In this document: positions 14,701 to 20,466 of the stretch, piece by piece
Position numbering within the stretch: the first letter of the stretch is position 1
Layout: each line of letters opens with the position of its first letter
Source: a virus
IMG/VR virus record: IMGVR_UViG_3300029258_001677
Span: 1-20,573 of that record
Length of the DNA stretch: 20,573 nt
Strand: one strand, 5' to 3'
Program-made: the position numbers and the translations under genes
The notes under the pieces: model-generated
What the model was told of the DNA's origin: nothing
Database searches by the model: none
The model's input: the letters and a program-made list of their open reading frames with translations, nothing else

Positions 14701-15023
14701 CAGCCGCCTCCTTTAATGACTTTCTTTTTGTTCACCCGTTGCATGGGACAAAATTCATTCTGCCGGATCTCCTCCGAGAGCTTGGTCATCGCCTGAGTGT
14801 TGACGATCACCACGTCCTTGAGGTCCGATGCCACGCTGTGATAATCATTGACCAGGCTCACATTGCTTTCATACATGCGGCGCTGCTCTGCCATGTCCGC
14901 CTTGTATTTATCTAGAATCTTGTAGACCTTTTTTTGATCAATCCACCAGAGCACTATAATCAGTCCAATCAGGCCGAAATTCTTGAAGACCTCGAAATAT
15001 CCGACAAGGTTGATGGTTTCCAT
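14700..15023 (-). CDS. DUF2730-like membrane-anchored coiled-coil protein (Mu gp25 position)
   Basis: This 107-aa protein has one membrane segment (about 16-28, LIGLIIVLWWID) and then a long hydrophilic helix (about 30-95) ending in a Lys/Gly tail. Layout and gene order match Mu gp25 (DUF2730). Alternatives are an inner-membrane spanin or a lysis accessory, since it sits two genes after the endolysin, next to the holin-like gene. There is no lipobox and no overlapping outer-membrane spanin gene that I can see. Confidence 0.7.
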   Translation of the reverse strand: METINLVGYFEVFKNFGLIGLIIVLWWIDQKKVYKILDKYKADMAEQRRMYESNVSLVNDYHSVASDLKDVVIVNTQAMTKLSEEIRQNEFCPMQRVNKKKVIKGGG

Positions 15024-15029
15024 ATTGCT

Positions 15030-15596
15030 TTAACCTTTTATCGCCTTAACAATATCAGCTAGTATGTTTGGTTGGGCAGGTTGTCCCGTGGCAGCACTAT
15101 ACCTCGCTTTTTTCTCCTTGCTTCTCATGCCGAAATATGCCCGTAAAAGAGCCGTGGGTGTTCCAAGTACCGTGAGCATCAGCGGCCATGACTCGGACAG
15201 TGCCTTGATCATACTCACGTGGTTCTGATAGATCGCCACTATCCACATGGACGCGAATGCAATGACAATGAACGCAATTATCTTGGCCATCATCAGCGCA
15301 ATCTCGGGCCTGGTCGATGAGCCTGCTTTATCGGCCTCTGCCAGGGACCCTTGAATCTGAGTCCACGAATTGATCTCTGCGATCTCCACATCGATCTCTT
15401 TCGAGAGCAATTGCGCCTGCTGGTCAGCCGGTAAACCACTTATAGTCCGGCCGATCTGCTCCCCGGTAGCCTCAACAGGAAGTTTCTTCTCCTCGGGTAA
15501 AAACCCATTGACGAGATCTATGATCAGACCGCCTCCCGGGACGACATTCTTAAGAATCGCCGCTCCCGCTCTGCTAATGATATTTCCAAGCTTCAT
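15030..15596 (-). CDS. Holin-like membrane protein (GTA_holin_3TM-like)
   Basis: This 188-aa protein has a helical N-terminus with GAAILKNVVPGGGLIIDLVNGF (about 11-32), a middle helix rich in Glu/Gln (about 55-90), and hydrophobic segments IALMMAKIIAFIVIAFASMWIVAIY (about 98-122) and SWPLMLTVLGTPTALLRAYFG (about 135-155). This pattern resembles the 3TM holin family of gene transfer agents and phages. A strong AAAAGGAG site precedes the ATG. It lies directly after the endolysin and a 34-aa membrane peptide, so a holin role is the simplest reading. Confidence 0.72.
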   Translation of the reverse strand: MKLGNIISRAGAAILKNVVPGGGLIIDLVNGFLPEEKKLPVEATGEQIGRTISGLPADQQAQLLSKEIDVEIAEINSWTQIQGSLAEADKAGSSTRPEIALMMAKIIAFIVIAFASMWIVAIYQNHVSMIKALSESWPLMLTVLGTPTALLRAYFGMRSKEKKARYSAATGQPAQPNILADIVKAIKG

Positions 15597-15609
15597 GGCA
15601 GATCTCCTT

Positions 15610-15714
15610 TTAGCTGTTGGCTGTAAAGGCGAAAATCAAAACAATCGTGCTTATGAAAATGATTATCGCCATAAGAATGGCCGTTCGTACTATCTCACGC
15701 GTAAATTGTTTCAT
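15610..15714 (-). CDS. 34-aa single-membrane-span peptide next to endolysin
   Basis: The minus strand encodes MKQFTREIVRTAILMAIIII-type sequence: basic N-terminus, then ILMAIIIFISTIVLIFAF as one membrane span, ending TANS. Its ATG overlaps the endolysin stop by 4 nt, and its TAA lies 13 nt before the holin-like ATG, within that gene's ribosome binding region. Such short membrane peptides near endolysins can be pinholins, antiholins or lysis regulators. The precise role is not readable from sequence. Confidence 0.72.
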   Translation of the reverse strand: MKQFTREIVRTAILMAIIIFISTIVLIFAFTANS

Positions 15715-16283
15715 GAGATTCCCCGTGCTTTTTCAAAATTCTTCCGTATCCCTGTGCCGATGGCTTTGGCCAGGGCAATCTGATGTTCAGGCTCCTTTAA
15801 AAAACGCCTGGTTTCGGGATTGGAAATAAACTCGCATTCCACCAGGACTGCGGGCATTGCGGTATGCCGGAGCACGTAAAAATTCGACTTCTTTGTTCGC
15901 CGATTGGTGTGATCCATGAATTTCTTGGTGAGTTCGGTCTGGATCCAGGTTGCCAGGACTAGTGACTCCTGAGAGGCGTGTGTATAGATATGGGTCGAGA
16001 TTCCTTTTGCGGTGATCTGGTGAAAGGCATCGGCATGAATGGATACGAACACGTCCGCTCCCCAGTAATTGGCCAGCACCACCCTGCGCCCTAACGTCAC
16101 CGGCTCGTCTTTTTCACGACTCAACCGCACGTCAAGCCCATTGAGCAGCAGCTCATAGCGGAGAAGAAAGCTAATGGATAGATTTAGATCATCCTCCTCG
16201 AGATAATCATATTTTTCACCCCAGGCAGCGCCGTTATCGCTGCCGCCATGACCGGGATCGATAAAGACTTTGTATGGTTTCAT
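15711..16283 (-). CDS. N-acetylmuramoyl-L-alanine amidase (Amidase_3), endolysin
   Basis: This 190-aa enzyme should cut the amide bond between muramic acid and the stem peptide at lysis. It is a single Amidase_3 domain with the zinc ligands in place: DPGHGG (H12), a Glu in the LEEDD stretch (E29 or E30), SIHAD (H83), plus the catalytic Glu in VECEFISN (E149). GRRVVLANYWGADVFVSIHA and SNFYVLRHTAMPAVLVE are typical. There is no signal peptide and no cell-wall-binding domain, so it needs the holin for export. GAGG lies just before the ATG and overlaps the stop of the small gene upstream. Confidence 0.93.
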   Translation of the reverse strand: MKPYKVFIDPGHGGSDNGAAWGEKYDYLEEDDLNLSISFLLRYELLLNGLDVRLSREKDEPVTLGRRVVLANYWGADVFVSIHADAFHQITAKGISTHIYTHASQESLVLATWIQTELTKKFMDHTNRRTKKSNFYVLRHTAMPAVLVECEFISNPETRRFLKEPEHQIALAKAIGTGIRKNFEKARGIS

Positions 16284-16290
16284 TCTGGCC

Positions 16291-16431
16291 TCAGTTAAGA
16301 CTCACAAATACATATAGAAGCGGATCAATCGATATCCGCAAATACACACCCGGTGGAATAACTCCTTTAAAAGTTCGGGCTTTCGGATGCCGCCATCGTT
16401 TCTCTATCCGGTCGATGATTTTCCAGAGCAT
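16291..16431 (-). CDS. Small orphan ORF between terminator and endolysin, 46 aa
   Basis: ATG at 16431 gives MLWKIIDRIEKRWRHPKART, then FKGVIPPGVYLRISIDPLLYVFVSLN. An alternative GTG at 16446 adds five residues (VDWWI). It has a basic amphipathic first half and a hydrophobic C-terminal part. Its TGA overlaps the ribosome binding site of the endolysin, the pattern of other genes here. I do not recognise a family; a lysis or membrane role is only a guess from place. It could be a chance frame, as the region is short. Confidence 0.5.
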   Translation of the reverse strand: MLWKIIDRIEKRWRHPKARTFKGVIPPGVYLRISIDPLLYVFVSLN

Positions 16432-16480
16432 GATCCACCAATCCACCCGCCTTCGCTCTTTGAGCTACGGCGCGGTACAT

Positions 16481-16527
16481 AAAAAAAGCCCGGCCCTCCG
16501 GAGATTTTTCTCCGAAGTAACCGGGCT
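16481..16527 (-). terminator. Strong intrinsic terminator at the end of the early block
   Basis: On the minus strand, AGCCCGG (16527-16521) pairs with CCGGGCT (16493-16487). Inside the loop a second hairpin forms, CGGAGA/TCTCCG with a 4-nt loop (16514-16499). Seven T follow immediately. This is a two-storey stem with a clean U-run, the best terminator in the window, and it points in the direction of all the genes. Confidence 0.85.
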
Positions 16528-16570
16528 GTGAAAGCCGCTCAATACCATCGGGCTGTGAAAGCCGCTCAAT
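16522..16570. repeat. Two exact copies of a 22-bp direct repeat
   Basis: The unit CGGGCTGTGAAAGCCGCTCA plus AT occurs at 16522-16543 and 16549-16570, separated by 5 nt. The first copy shares its start with the terminator stem. A shorter related string (GAAAAGCCGCTCAA) occurs inside the Gam-like gene near 16886, perhaps by chance. Confidence 0.9.
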
Positions 16571-16596
16571 TTGTAGCGTAGAAGAGCTACGCTATA

Positions 16597-16628
16597 TTTT
16601 GTATAGTTTTACAGGTATATATACAATA
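16597..16628 (-). promoter_or_regulatory. Possible promoter before the structured block
   Basis: The minus strand reads TTGTATATATACCTG, TAAAACTATACAAAA. TTGTAT is a fair -35, and TATACA (spacing 15) or TACAAA (spacing 17) a poor-to-fair -10. The GTATATATAC palindrome could be an operator. This is weak evidence from base pattern alone. Confidence 0.25.
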
Positions 16629-16630
16629 TG

Positions 16631-16822
16631 TCAAGTTTTTTCAGCATCTTCAATTTTCTCGATATACACCCATTTTCCGCAGTGCTTGCATCTGGTTTTA
16701 ACCTTACTTGTTTTGGCCTCCATTAAGATATGTTTACATTTCGGGCAGCGGAAAAAAGGGCCTGCATCCGTTTTCATTTCATCATGTCGCCATATTGATT
16801 TGTACCCGGGATTAATCGTCAT
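16631..16822 (-). CDS. Com-like zinc-ribbon protein
   Basis: This 63-aa protein has FRCPKCKHILMEAK then KTRCKHCGKWVYIEKI: two CxxC pairs about 15 residues apart, the layout of Mu Com, the zinc-finger regulator that turns on translation of the mom DNA-modification gene. The similarity is in layout and in the KHILMEA/CKxCGK positions; I cannot confirm homology by eye. No Mom-like gene is in the window. It overlaps the end of the Gam-like gene by 11 nt, so it is in the same operon. A generic zinc ribbon is the alternative. Confidence 0.65.
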   Translation of the reverse strand: MTINPGYKSIWRHDEMKTDAGPFFRCPKCKHILMEAKTSKVKTRCKHCGKWVYIEKIEDAEKT

Positions 16823-17276
16823 TGCCAGACAGATCCTCTTTCACCTCATAATCAAATTTTTCAACTAACTTCTTTTTTCCGCCGATCATGAAAAGCCGCT
16901 CAACCGGCCACGTTTCCACAATTGAGCGATCCAGGCTTTTTGATATTTTAATAGCATCGGTATAGCTATGATGCTCCGCCCGTGTTAGCGCATCCCTGGG
17001 AAGCGATACTTTATATTCTTTGCCATAGAGCAGTATCCCCGCAGTGAGGTTCACCTGATCACGACCGTCAAAGAGCGTGGTCTTATTTTCTTTCATTAAC
17101 CCGATAAGCTCCTTTTCCGTCGCCCGCATTCTTTCGCTCAACTGATCGATGCGCCCGCTGTACTTTTCAGTCACCGCCTTGATTTCATCTGCCGCAGATG
17201 CATCGAGGCGGGCGATCTTCGCCTCCTGCTGTGCGATTACTTGCAGTAGAATATTTGCGTGCTCCTCAATTGTCAT
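16812..17276 (-). CDS. gam: Host-nuclease inhibitor, Mu Gam-like
   Basis: This 154-aa protein binds double-strand DNA ends in the Mu family and shields them from exonucleases such as RecBCD; it is related to bacterial Ku. The N-terminal half (about 5-65) is coiled coil with VTEKYSGRIDQLSERMRATEKEL, comparable to the ITEKFAARI region of Mu Gam. The rest has strands DQVNLTAGILLYGKEYKVSL (about 72-91), VERLFMIGGKKKLVEKFDYEV and a charged tail. Length and layout fit. It lies between a possible winged-helix gene and the Com-like gene and overlaps each by about 11 nt. Confidence 0.82.
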   Translation of the reverse strand: MTIEEHANILLQVIAQQEAKIARLDASAADEIKAVTEKYSGRIDQLSERMRATEKELIGLMKENKTTLFDGRDQVNLTAGILLYGKEYKVSLPRDALTRAEHHSYTDAIKISKSLDRSIVETWPVERLFMIGGKKKLVEKFDYEVKEDLSGNDD

Positions 17277-17655
17277 GTCTCGCCTCCAGGTTCAATGCGA
17301 TCTGGCCTACATATTCAGGCATATTAAGCTTTAGCAACCGTGAATTCTTTTTAAGAATTTTCAGTGCCCGTATCTCTTCCCGCTCCACACGTTCTTTGAT
17401 TTCCGTACTGGATCGCAAAATATAATATCCATAATTATTGCGCCGTCTTGTAGAGGCAACCGGATACCCTTTCAATTGCAGTCTCTCGATAATTTTCCGC
17501 AAGGGCCTGGTGCTGTTGATTTTATCGTTGTATTCTTCGCCAAAGGTTTTTTTATACAACCCCAGCATGCTGATAGCCTTCTCTTCTCCAATGTGCTGTC
17601 CCAGGTTTAAGGCGGACAGCACAGTGGCCTCATCAGATGATAAATTTTCTTTCAT
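17266..17655 (-). CDS. Possible winged-helix DNA-binding protein
   Basis: This 129-aa protein has a helical N-terminus, then TRPLRKIIERLQLKGYPVAS and RRRNNYGYYIL (about 48-79), the recognition helix and wing of a winged-helix fold as seen in phage replication and regulatory proteins. A charged helix ending near KILKKNSRLLKLN follows. The start overlaps the upstream gene by 4 nt and the end overlaps Gam by 11 nt. In place it could control the early-to-late switch, but it does not resemble Mu Mor or C. Function unknown. Confidence 0.6.
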   Translation of the reverse strand: MKENLSSDEATVLSALNLGQHIGEEKAISMLGLYKKTFGEEYNDKINSTRPLRKIIERLQLKGYPVASTRRRNNYGYYILRSSTEIKERVEREEIRALKILKKNSRLLKLNMPEYVGQIALNLEARHDN

Positions 17656-18155
17656 GATCTATCTCCCTTGCCTAAATTATTTGCTATCCTTTTAAAATCG
17701 AACCGCCCCGGCCCACTTTGTGTTCGGCCTTGCGACTGCCGGGAAAATTCTCTCTCACTCTCTTCCTTTGCCGTAAGGCCCTCAGCGCTCAAACGATCTG
17801 CCGTCTCAGTTAAAATGCTGTAGAGGTAGCCATGCGTGGTGATCCTGATTTTATTCATGTCACACATAAGGATCATTCCCTTGACAATTTTTTGTCTGTC
17901 AGTGCGATAACGCTTCCCGTATCGTTCAAAGGTGAGTGTGCCAAAAAGCCTTGCGATCTCCTTTAATTTTCGCAGTCTTTTTTTCAGGCTCACAGTTCCA
18001 TATTCTGACATTCTCCAGCAGTCGATATACTCATTGGCAATCCGCCAGTGCTGCCCCAATTTTGCAGCAATGTCATGGGTTTCCGACTGTTCCAATTCCC
18101 TCACGGCCTGTTCCATTTCAAAGCGTGATCCGCATTTCGGGCATTGTAGTTTCAT
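17652..18155 (-). CDS. Phage protein with N-terminal zinc-ribbon half
   Basis: This 167-aa protein begins MKLQCPKCGSRFEMEQAVREL: one CPKC knuckle with no second CxxC, so a zinc site would need C46, C98 or another partner. It continues with a helical region containing ANEYIDCWRMSEYGTVSLKK and FERYGKRYRTDRQKIV, and a disordered Ser/Gln/Gly-rich C-terminus. I recall similar phage proteins of unknown role. The start overlaps the 42-aa membrane gene stop by 4 nt. Possible DNA-binding or replication role; not known. Confidence 0.65.
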   Translation of the reverse strand: MKLQCPKCGSRFEMEQAVRELEQSETHDIAAKLGQHWRIANEYIDCWRMSEYGTVSLKKRLRKLKEIARLFGTLTFERYGKRYRTDRQKIVKGMILMCDMNKIRITTHGYLYSILTETADRLSAEGLTAKEESEREFSRQSQGRTQSGPGRFDFKRIANNLGKGDRS

Positions 18156-18280
18156 GACTTTTTCGCCTCGTCTTTAACAAGTTTAACGATCTGTGCCACG
18201 GAGGCGATTCCGAAACAGATCACCAGCCACGGCCCCAGCCAGAACCAGTTCATGTTAATTGCTAGTACGATGTAGTCCAT
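18152..18280 (-). CDS. 42-aa membrane peptide
   Basis: ATG at 18280 gives MDYIVLAINMNWFWLGPWLV, ICFGIASVAQIVKLVKDEAKKS: a hydrophobic first 33 residues with one or two membrane spans and a basic tail. The strong GGAGGGAG site overlaps the end of the upstream gene, and the stop overlaps the next ATG by 4 nt, which makes it a solid small gene. Function unknown. Confidence 0.78.
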   Translation of the reverse strand: MDYIVLAINMNWFWLGPWLVICFGIASVAQIVKLVKDEAKKS

Positions 18281-18282
18281 AA

Positions 18283-18522
18283 TTAACTCCCTCCGGTCGT
18301 TATGTCCGTCGTTTGTTGTCCGTTGTCCGTTGCAACTGACGACTGACCACAGACAACTGACATTTGTTCCTCTTTTAACTCAGCGATCTTTGCCTCCAGA
18401 AGCTCTTTGCCCTTCTCACATTCCGCACATTTTTTGAGTCCTTTTCGATAGCGATTCATACACGCGGCCTCAGCCATCTGAAGATGCCACCGTTCACAAA
18501 AAAAGTATTTCTGTTTGCTCAT
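18283..18522 (-). CDS. Small Cys-rich protein with repeat-derived C-terminal tail
   Basis: This 79-aa protein starts MSKQKYFFCERWHLQMAEAA. Cysteines 9, 21, 32 and 35 (the last pair CAEC, before a Gly) and a helix KGKELLEAKIAELKEEQ follow a small zinc-knuckle pattern common in phages. Residues 54-74 (MSVVCGQSSV, ATDNGQQTTD) are the translation of a TTGTCCG-family repeat at 18302-18363, so the original end was probably shorter. The start overlaps the upstream stop by 4 nt. Role unknown. Confidence 0.68.
   Translation of the reverse strand: MSKQKYFFCERWHLQMAEAACMNRYRKGLKKCAECEKGKELLEAKIAELKEEQMSVVCGQSSVATDNGQQTTDITTGGS
18302..18363. repeat. TTGTCCG-family repeat inside a coding region
   Basis: It contains GTCCGTCGTTTGTTGTCCG, TTGTCCGTTGCAACTGACG and GACTGACCACAGACAACTG. 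The two halves are inverted relative to one another, as in the gap element at 4180-4247. It is read in frame as the tail of the 79-aa protein. Confidence 0.8.
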
Positions 18523-19373
18523 AACATCCCCTGCGCTTCATCGAACATATCTATCACCTCAGATGATACACCGTACTCCTCGTCCGGATCGTCAAAATCC
18601 ATCGACTCCGTAACCTCTGAACCTTTGAACCTTGAACCTTGAGCCTCTTCTCCCTGAACCTTCGTTAGAATCTCCACCATCCAATATTTATCCACCTTCC
18701 GGAAATCGATCACCGCCACATTCGCAACGATAAACTCCCGCACCCATTCCGGCCGGATATACCATTCATCCCCGCCCTGGGACTCTGTCCGTGCCGTGCC
18801 GCGCCGCTGCGCCGTGAGCCAGCCCCTGGTGATCCACCGCATGATTGAATGAGCATCAATGCCAAACAGCCGTGCCAGCGACCGCATAGTATAGCCGTTC
18901 ATGGTAGCGCGGGAAAGATGCAGATGTTTTCGTTTGAGCTGGATCCCCTGCTGTGACCTTCGATATCCCGCACGTTTCAAATATTTTTGGATGACCGGTG
19001 TGCTCCGGTGCGCGCACTGCTTGAGGATCCAGATCTCGGTATCCGACCAAGGCGGCTCCTTTTTCTGCACGGGTACGACCCCGAGCTCGACCGCCCGTTT
19101 GCCCACCGCCCACCAGGGCATGCCGAATCGTTCGGCCAGTTTCTTGACCGGGCCTTTATACCGATCTTTCTTCCATCCCATTTTTACCCGCTCCAGGTAG
19201 AGCTTTATGATCTTCGCATCCATCTCAGCGGTGAACACATGTTTTCTTGGCTTATGTCCGGAATGGAACCGGTGTTTGCATGCCGCATTGCAGTATTTCG
19301 GGGCCGGAGCCCCCGGACCCCGGTATATCATTTTGATTTCCCCGCATGGGCATTTCACTTCATGGTATGGCAT
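18519..19373 (-). CDS. Zinc and SANT/HTH-type DNA-binding protein
   Basis: This 284-aa protein has an N-terminal Cys/His cluster (C8, C10, C28, C32; about residues 8-40), two SANT/Myb-like helical units (about 46-97, with FTAEMDAKIIKLYLERVK, and 108-154, with WSDTEIWILKQCAHRSTPVI), and then an HTH (about 159-190, MRSLARLFGIDAHSIMRWIT). A strong GGAGG site precedes the ATG. Residues 239-256 (QGEEAQGSRFKGSEVTES) are the translation of a GTTCA-family repeat. It is likely a transcriptional or DNA-targeting regulator. Target unknown. Overlaps the DUF5131 gene end by 14 nt. Confidence 0.65.
   Translation of the reverse strand: MPYHEVKCPCGEIKMIYRGPGAPAPKYCNAACKHRFHSGHKPRKHVFTAEMDAKIIKLYLERVKMGWKKDRYKGPVKKLAERFGMPWWAVGKRAVELGVVPVQKKEPPWSDTEIWILKQCAHRSTPVIQKYLKRAGYRRSQQGIQLKRKHLHLSRATMNGYTMRSLARLFGIDAHSIMRWITRGWLTAQRRGTARTESQGGDEWYIRPEWVREFIVANVAVIDFRKVDKYWMVEILTKVQGEEAQGSRFKGSEVTESMDFDDPDEEYGVSSEVIDMFDEAQGML
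18614..18660. repeat. GTTCA-family repeat inside a coding region
   Basis: It reads GAACCTTTGAACCTTGAACC, TTGAGCC, then CCTGAACC, the same word set as the gap elements at 9021-9090 and 20431-20466. It encodes the low-complexity QGEEAQGSRFKGSE part of the 284-aa protein. Confidence 0.78.
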
Positions 19374-20205
19374 AATCTACCTCCGGGATCTCATTCCATT
19401 CCCGGCCATCGAGAATGTGGCCGGTTGATTTTTTATTAATCCCGCCCCACTGCTTAAAAAAGAACGGCACTCCCGCCGCCTGGCATTGATCTCTGATCGA
19501 ACGGGGCCAGTCAGGATGCATGGGCCGTGCCCCTGGTCCGGACTCGCCGCCGCAGATGATCCAATCAATTCCATCATCTCGTGGCTCAATGTCGTAGCCC
19601 CAGTCATCCTCACCTGGCCCCCAGCAAACGGTAGTTTGTTGATATAACCATTCATCGAGATTAATCGGCCCTAACATCGGCTCGATGCTCACGCCCCGTT
19701 TGGCCGCAGGAATCTGCAACAAGATCGGGATCCGCTCATCTGCTCGCTTTTGATTTTCAACGCTAACCCCGAGCCAGACATTTTTTCGTTCATATCCATG
19801 TGGATATCTATGAGACAGAAACTCTAATGCCCTTTCCGGTCTTTTAGTCAGCACCATATATGTATGACCAGGTCTTTTTTTAACTGGCAAAATATCGCCA
19901 TTCCGATCGTGAAATTCGCCCATTCGTTGCCATATTGCGAGAATATCGTATTCAGAGACATCTGGATGAAACAGATCACCCATCGAGCAGACAAATATCA
20001 TTCGGGGCTTTTTCCAGCGGAGCGGTTGATACAGCCTGTCCGGATGAAACGTCACACGAAACGGATCATCCTTTGGATAACCGCATCGTCCCCGGAGTCG
20101 CTGGGCCATGCGGCGGGCATAGCAGTGTTCACACCCTTCGCTGATCGGTGTGCATCCGATGATCGGATTCCATGACTCCTCTGCCCATTCAATCTTTGTC
20201 GGCAT
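19360..20205 (-). CDS. DUF5131 family, phage Gp37/Gp68-like protein
   Basis: This 281-aa protein (start MPTKIEWAEESWNPIIGCTP, chosen because GGGGAAGAG lies just upstream of this ATG) carries the family motifs: WNPIIGCTPISEGCEHCYA with C18/C25/C28, FVCSMGDLFHPDVSEYDI (about 82-99), VLTKRPERALEFL, NVWLGVSVENQ and WIICGGESGPGARPM, PFFFKQWGG near the end. The Cys pattern is C-x6-C-x2-C; radical-SAM-like fold and a nucleotide- or DNA-modifying role have been suggested for this family, but the reaction is not established to my knowledge. It overlaps the upstream 73-aa gene by 17 nt. An extended start at 20238 is possible but lacks a site. Confidence 0.9.
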   Translation of the reverse strand: MPTKIEWAEESWNPIIGCTPISEGCEHCYARRMAQRLRGRCGYPKDDPFRVTFHPDRLYQPLRWKKPRMIFVCSMGDLFHPDVSEYDILAIWQRMGEFHDRNGDILPVKKRPGHTYMVLTKRPERALEFLSHRYPHGYERKNVWLGVSVENQKRADERIPILLQIPAAKRGVSIEPMLGPINLDEWLYQQTTVCWGPGEDDWGYDIEPRDDGIDWIICGGESGPGARPMHPDWPRSIRDQCQAAGVPFFFKQWGGINKKSTGHILDGREWNEIPEVDYAIP

Positions 20206-20410
20206 CTCTCTTCCCCTTATATCCATGAAACGGCACAATATGATTTCTGGTGAACCGCCGGGTATATTCCTGCGAGAGCGCTTTCATATCCGCACGCAGC
20301 TTCATAATTTCATCGTTCAGTTCAAGAGGCTGATACATCTGCAGCATGATCGCCGCTCCCAGACATGCGCCCAACAATATAATCGCCACAAATCGTATCG
20401 TTGAAATCAT
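20189..20410 (-). CDS. Small membrane-anchored protein
   Basis: This 73-aa protein begins MISTIRFVAIILLGACLGAA: one membrane span (about 5-25), then a helix with LNDEIMKLRADMKALSQEY and a basic C-terminus. I see no good Shine-Dalgarno before the ATG. It could be translated weakly or by coupling; the gap upstream is repeat-filled. Role unknown. Confidence 0.55.
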   Translation of the reverse strand: MISTIRFVAIILLGACLGAAIMLQMYQPLELNDEIMKLRADMKALSQEYTRRFTRNHIVPFHGYKGKRDADKD

Positions 20411-20430
20411 ATGCTAATGCTATGTTATTG

Positions 20431-20466
20431 TTATGTTAAACCCTGAACGGTGAACCTTGAACCTTT
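20431..20466. repeat. GTTCA-family half element
   Basis: It reads GTTAAACCCTGAACGG, TGAACCTTGAACC, one arm only, ending at the stop codon of the upstream partial gene. No inverted partner is visible in the gap. Confidence 0.6.

Larger units (their letters stand above)
16481..16594 (-). ncRNA. Candidate small structured RNA (hairpin, two repeated mini-hairpins, terminator)
   Basis: In transcript order: an 8-bp perfect hairpin with a 5-nt loop (16594-16574), two copies of a 22-nt unit (16570-16549 and 16543-16522) that each can fold GGCT/AGCC, then the terminator. There is no open frame or ribosome binding site. An A/T-rich stretch upstream (16632-16595), with TTGTAT and TATACA, could hold a promoter. 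An RNA of about 110 nt would result. Alternatively it is the untranslated end of the early transcript, protected by hairpins. Confidence 0.4.

Noticed and set aside
16522-16570. CRISPR-like direct repeats
   Set aside because: There are only two copies with a 5-nt spacer and no cas genes. The structure fits an RNA or terminator-linked repeat instead.
16574-16594. Hairpin TAGCGTAG/CTACGCTA as a terminator
   Set aside because: The U-run after it is broken on both strands, so it was kept as part of the candidate structured RNA only.
17266-17655. Mor or C late activator of Mu
   Set aside because: The length fits (129 aa), but the sequence has a winged-helix-like GYPVAS...GYYI pattern and none of the Mor/C helix and strand features I know.
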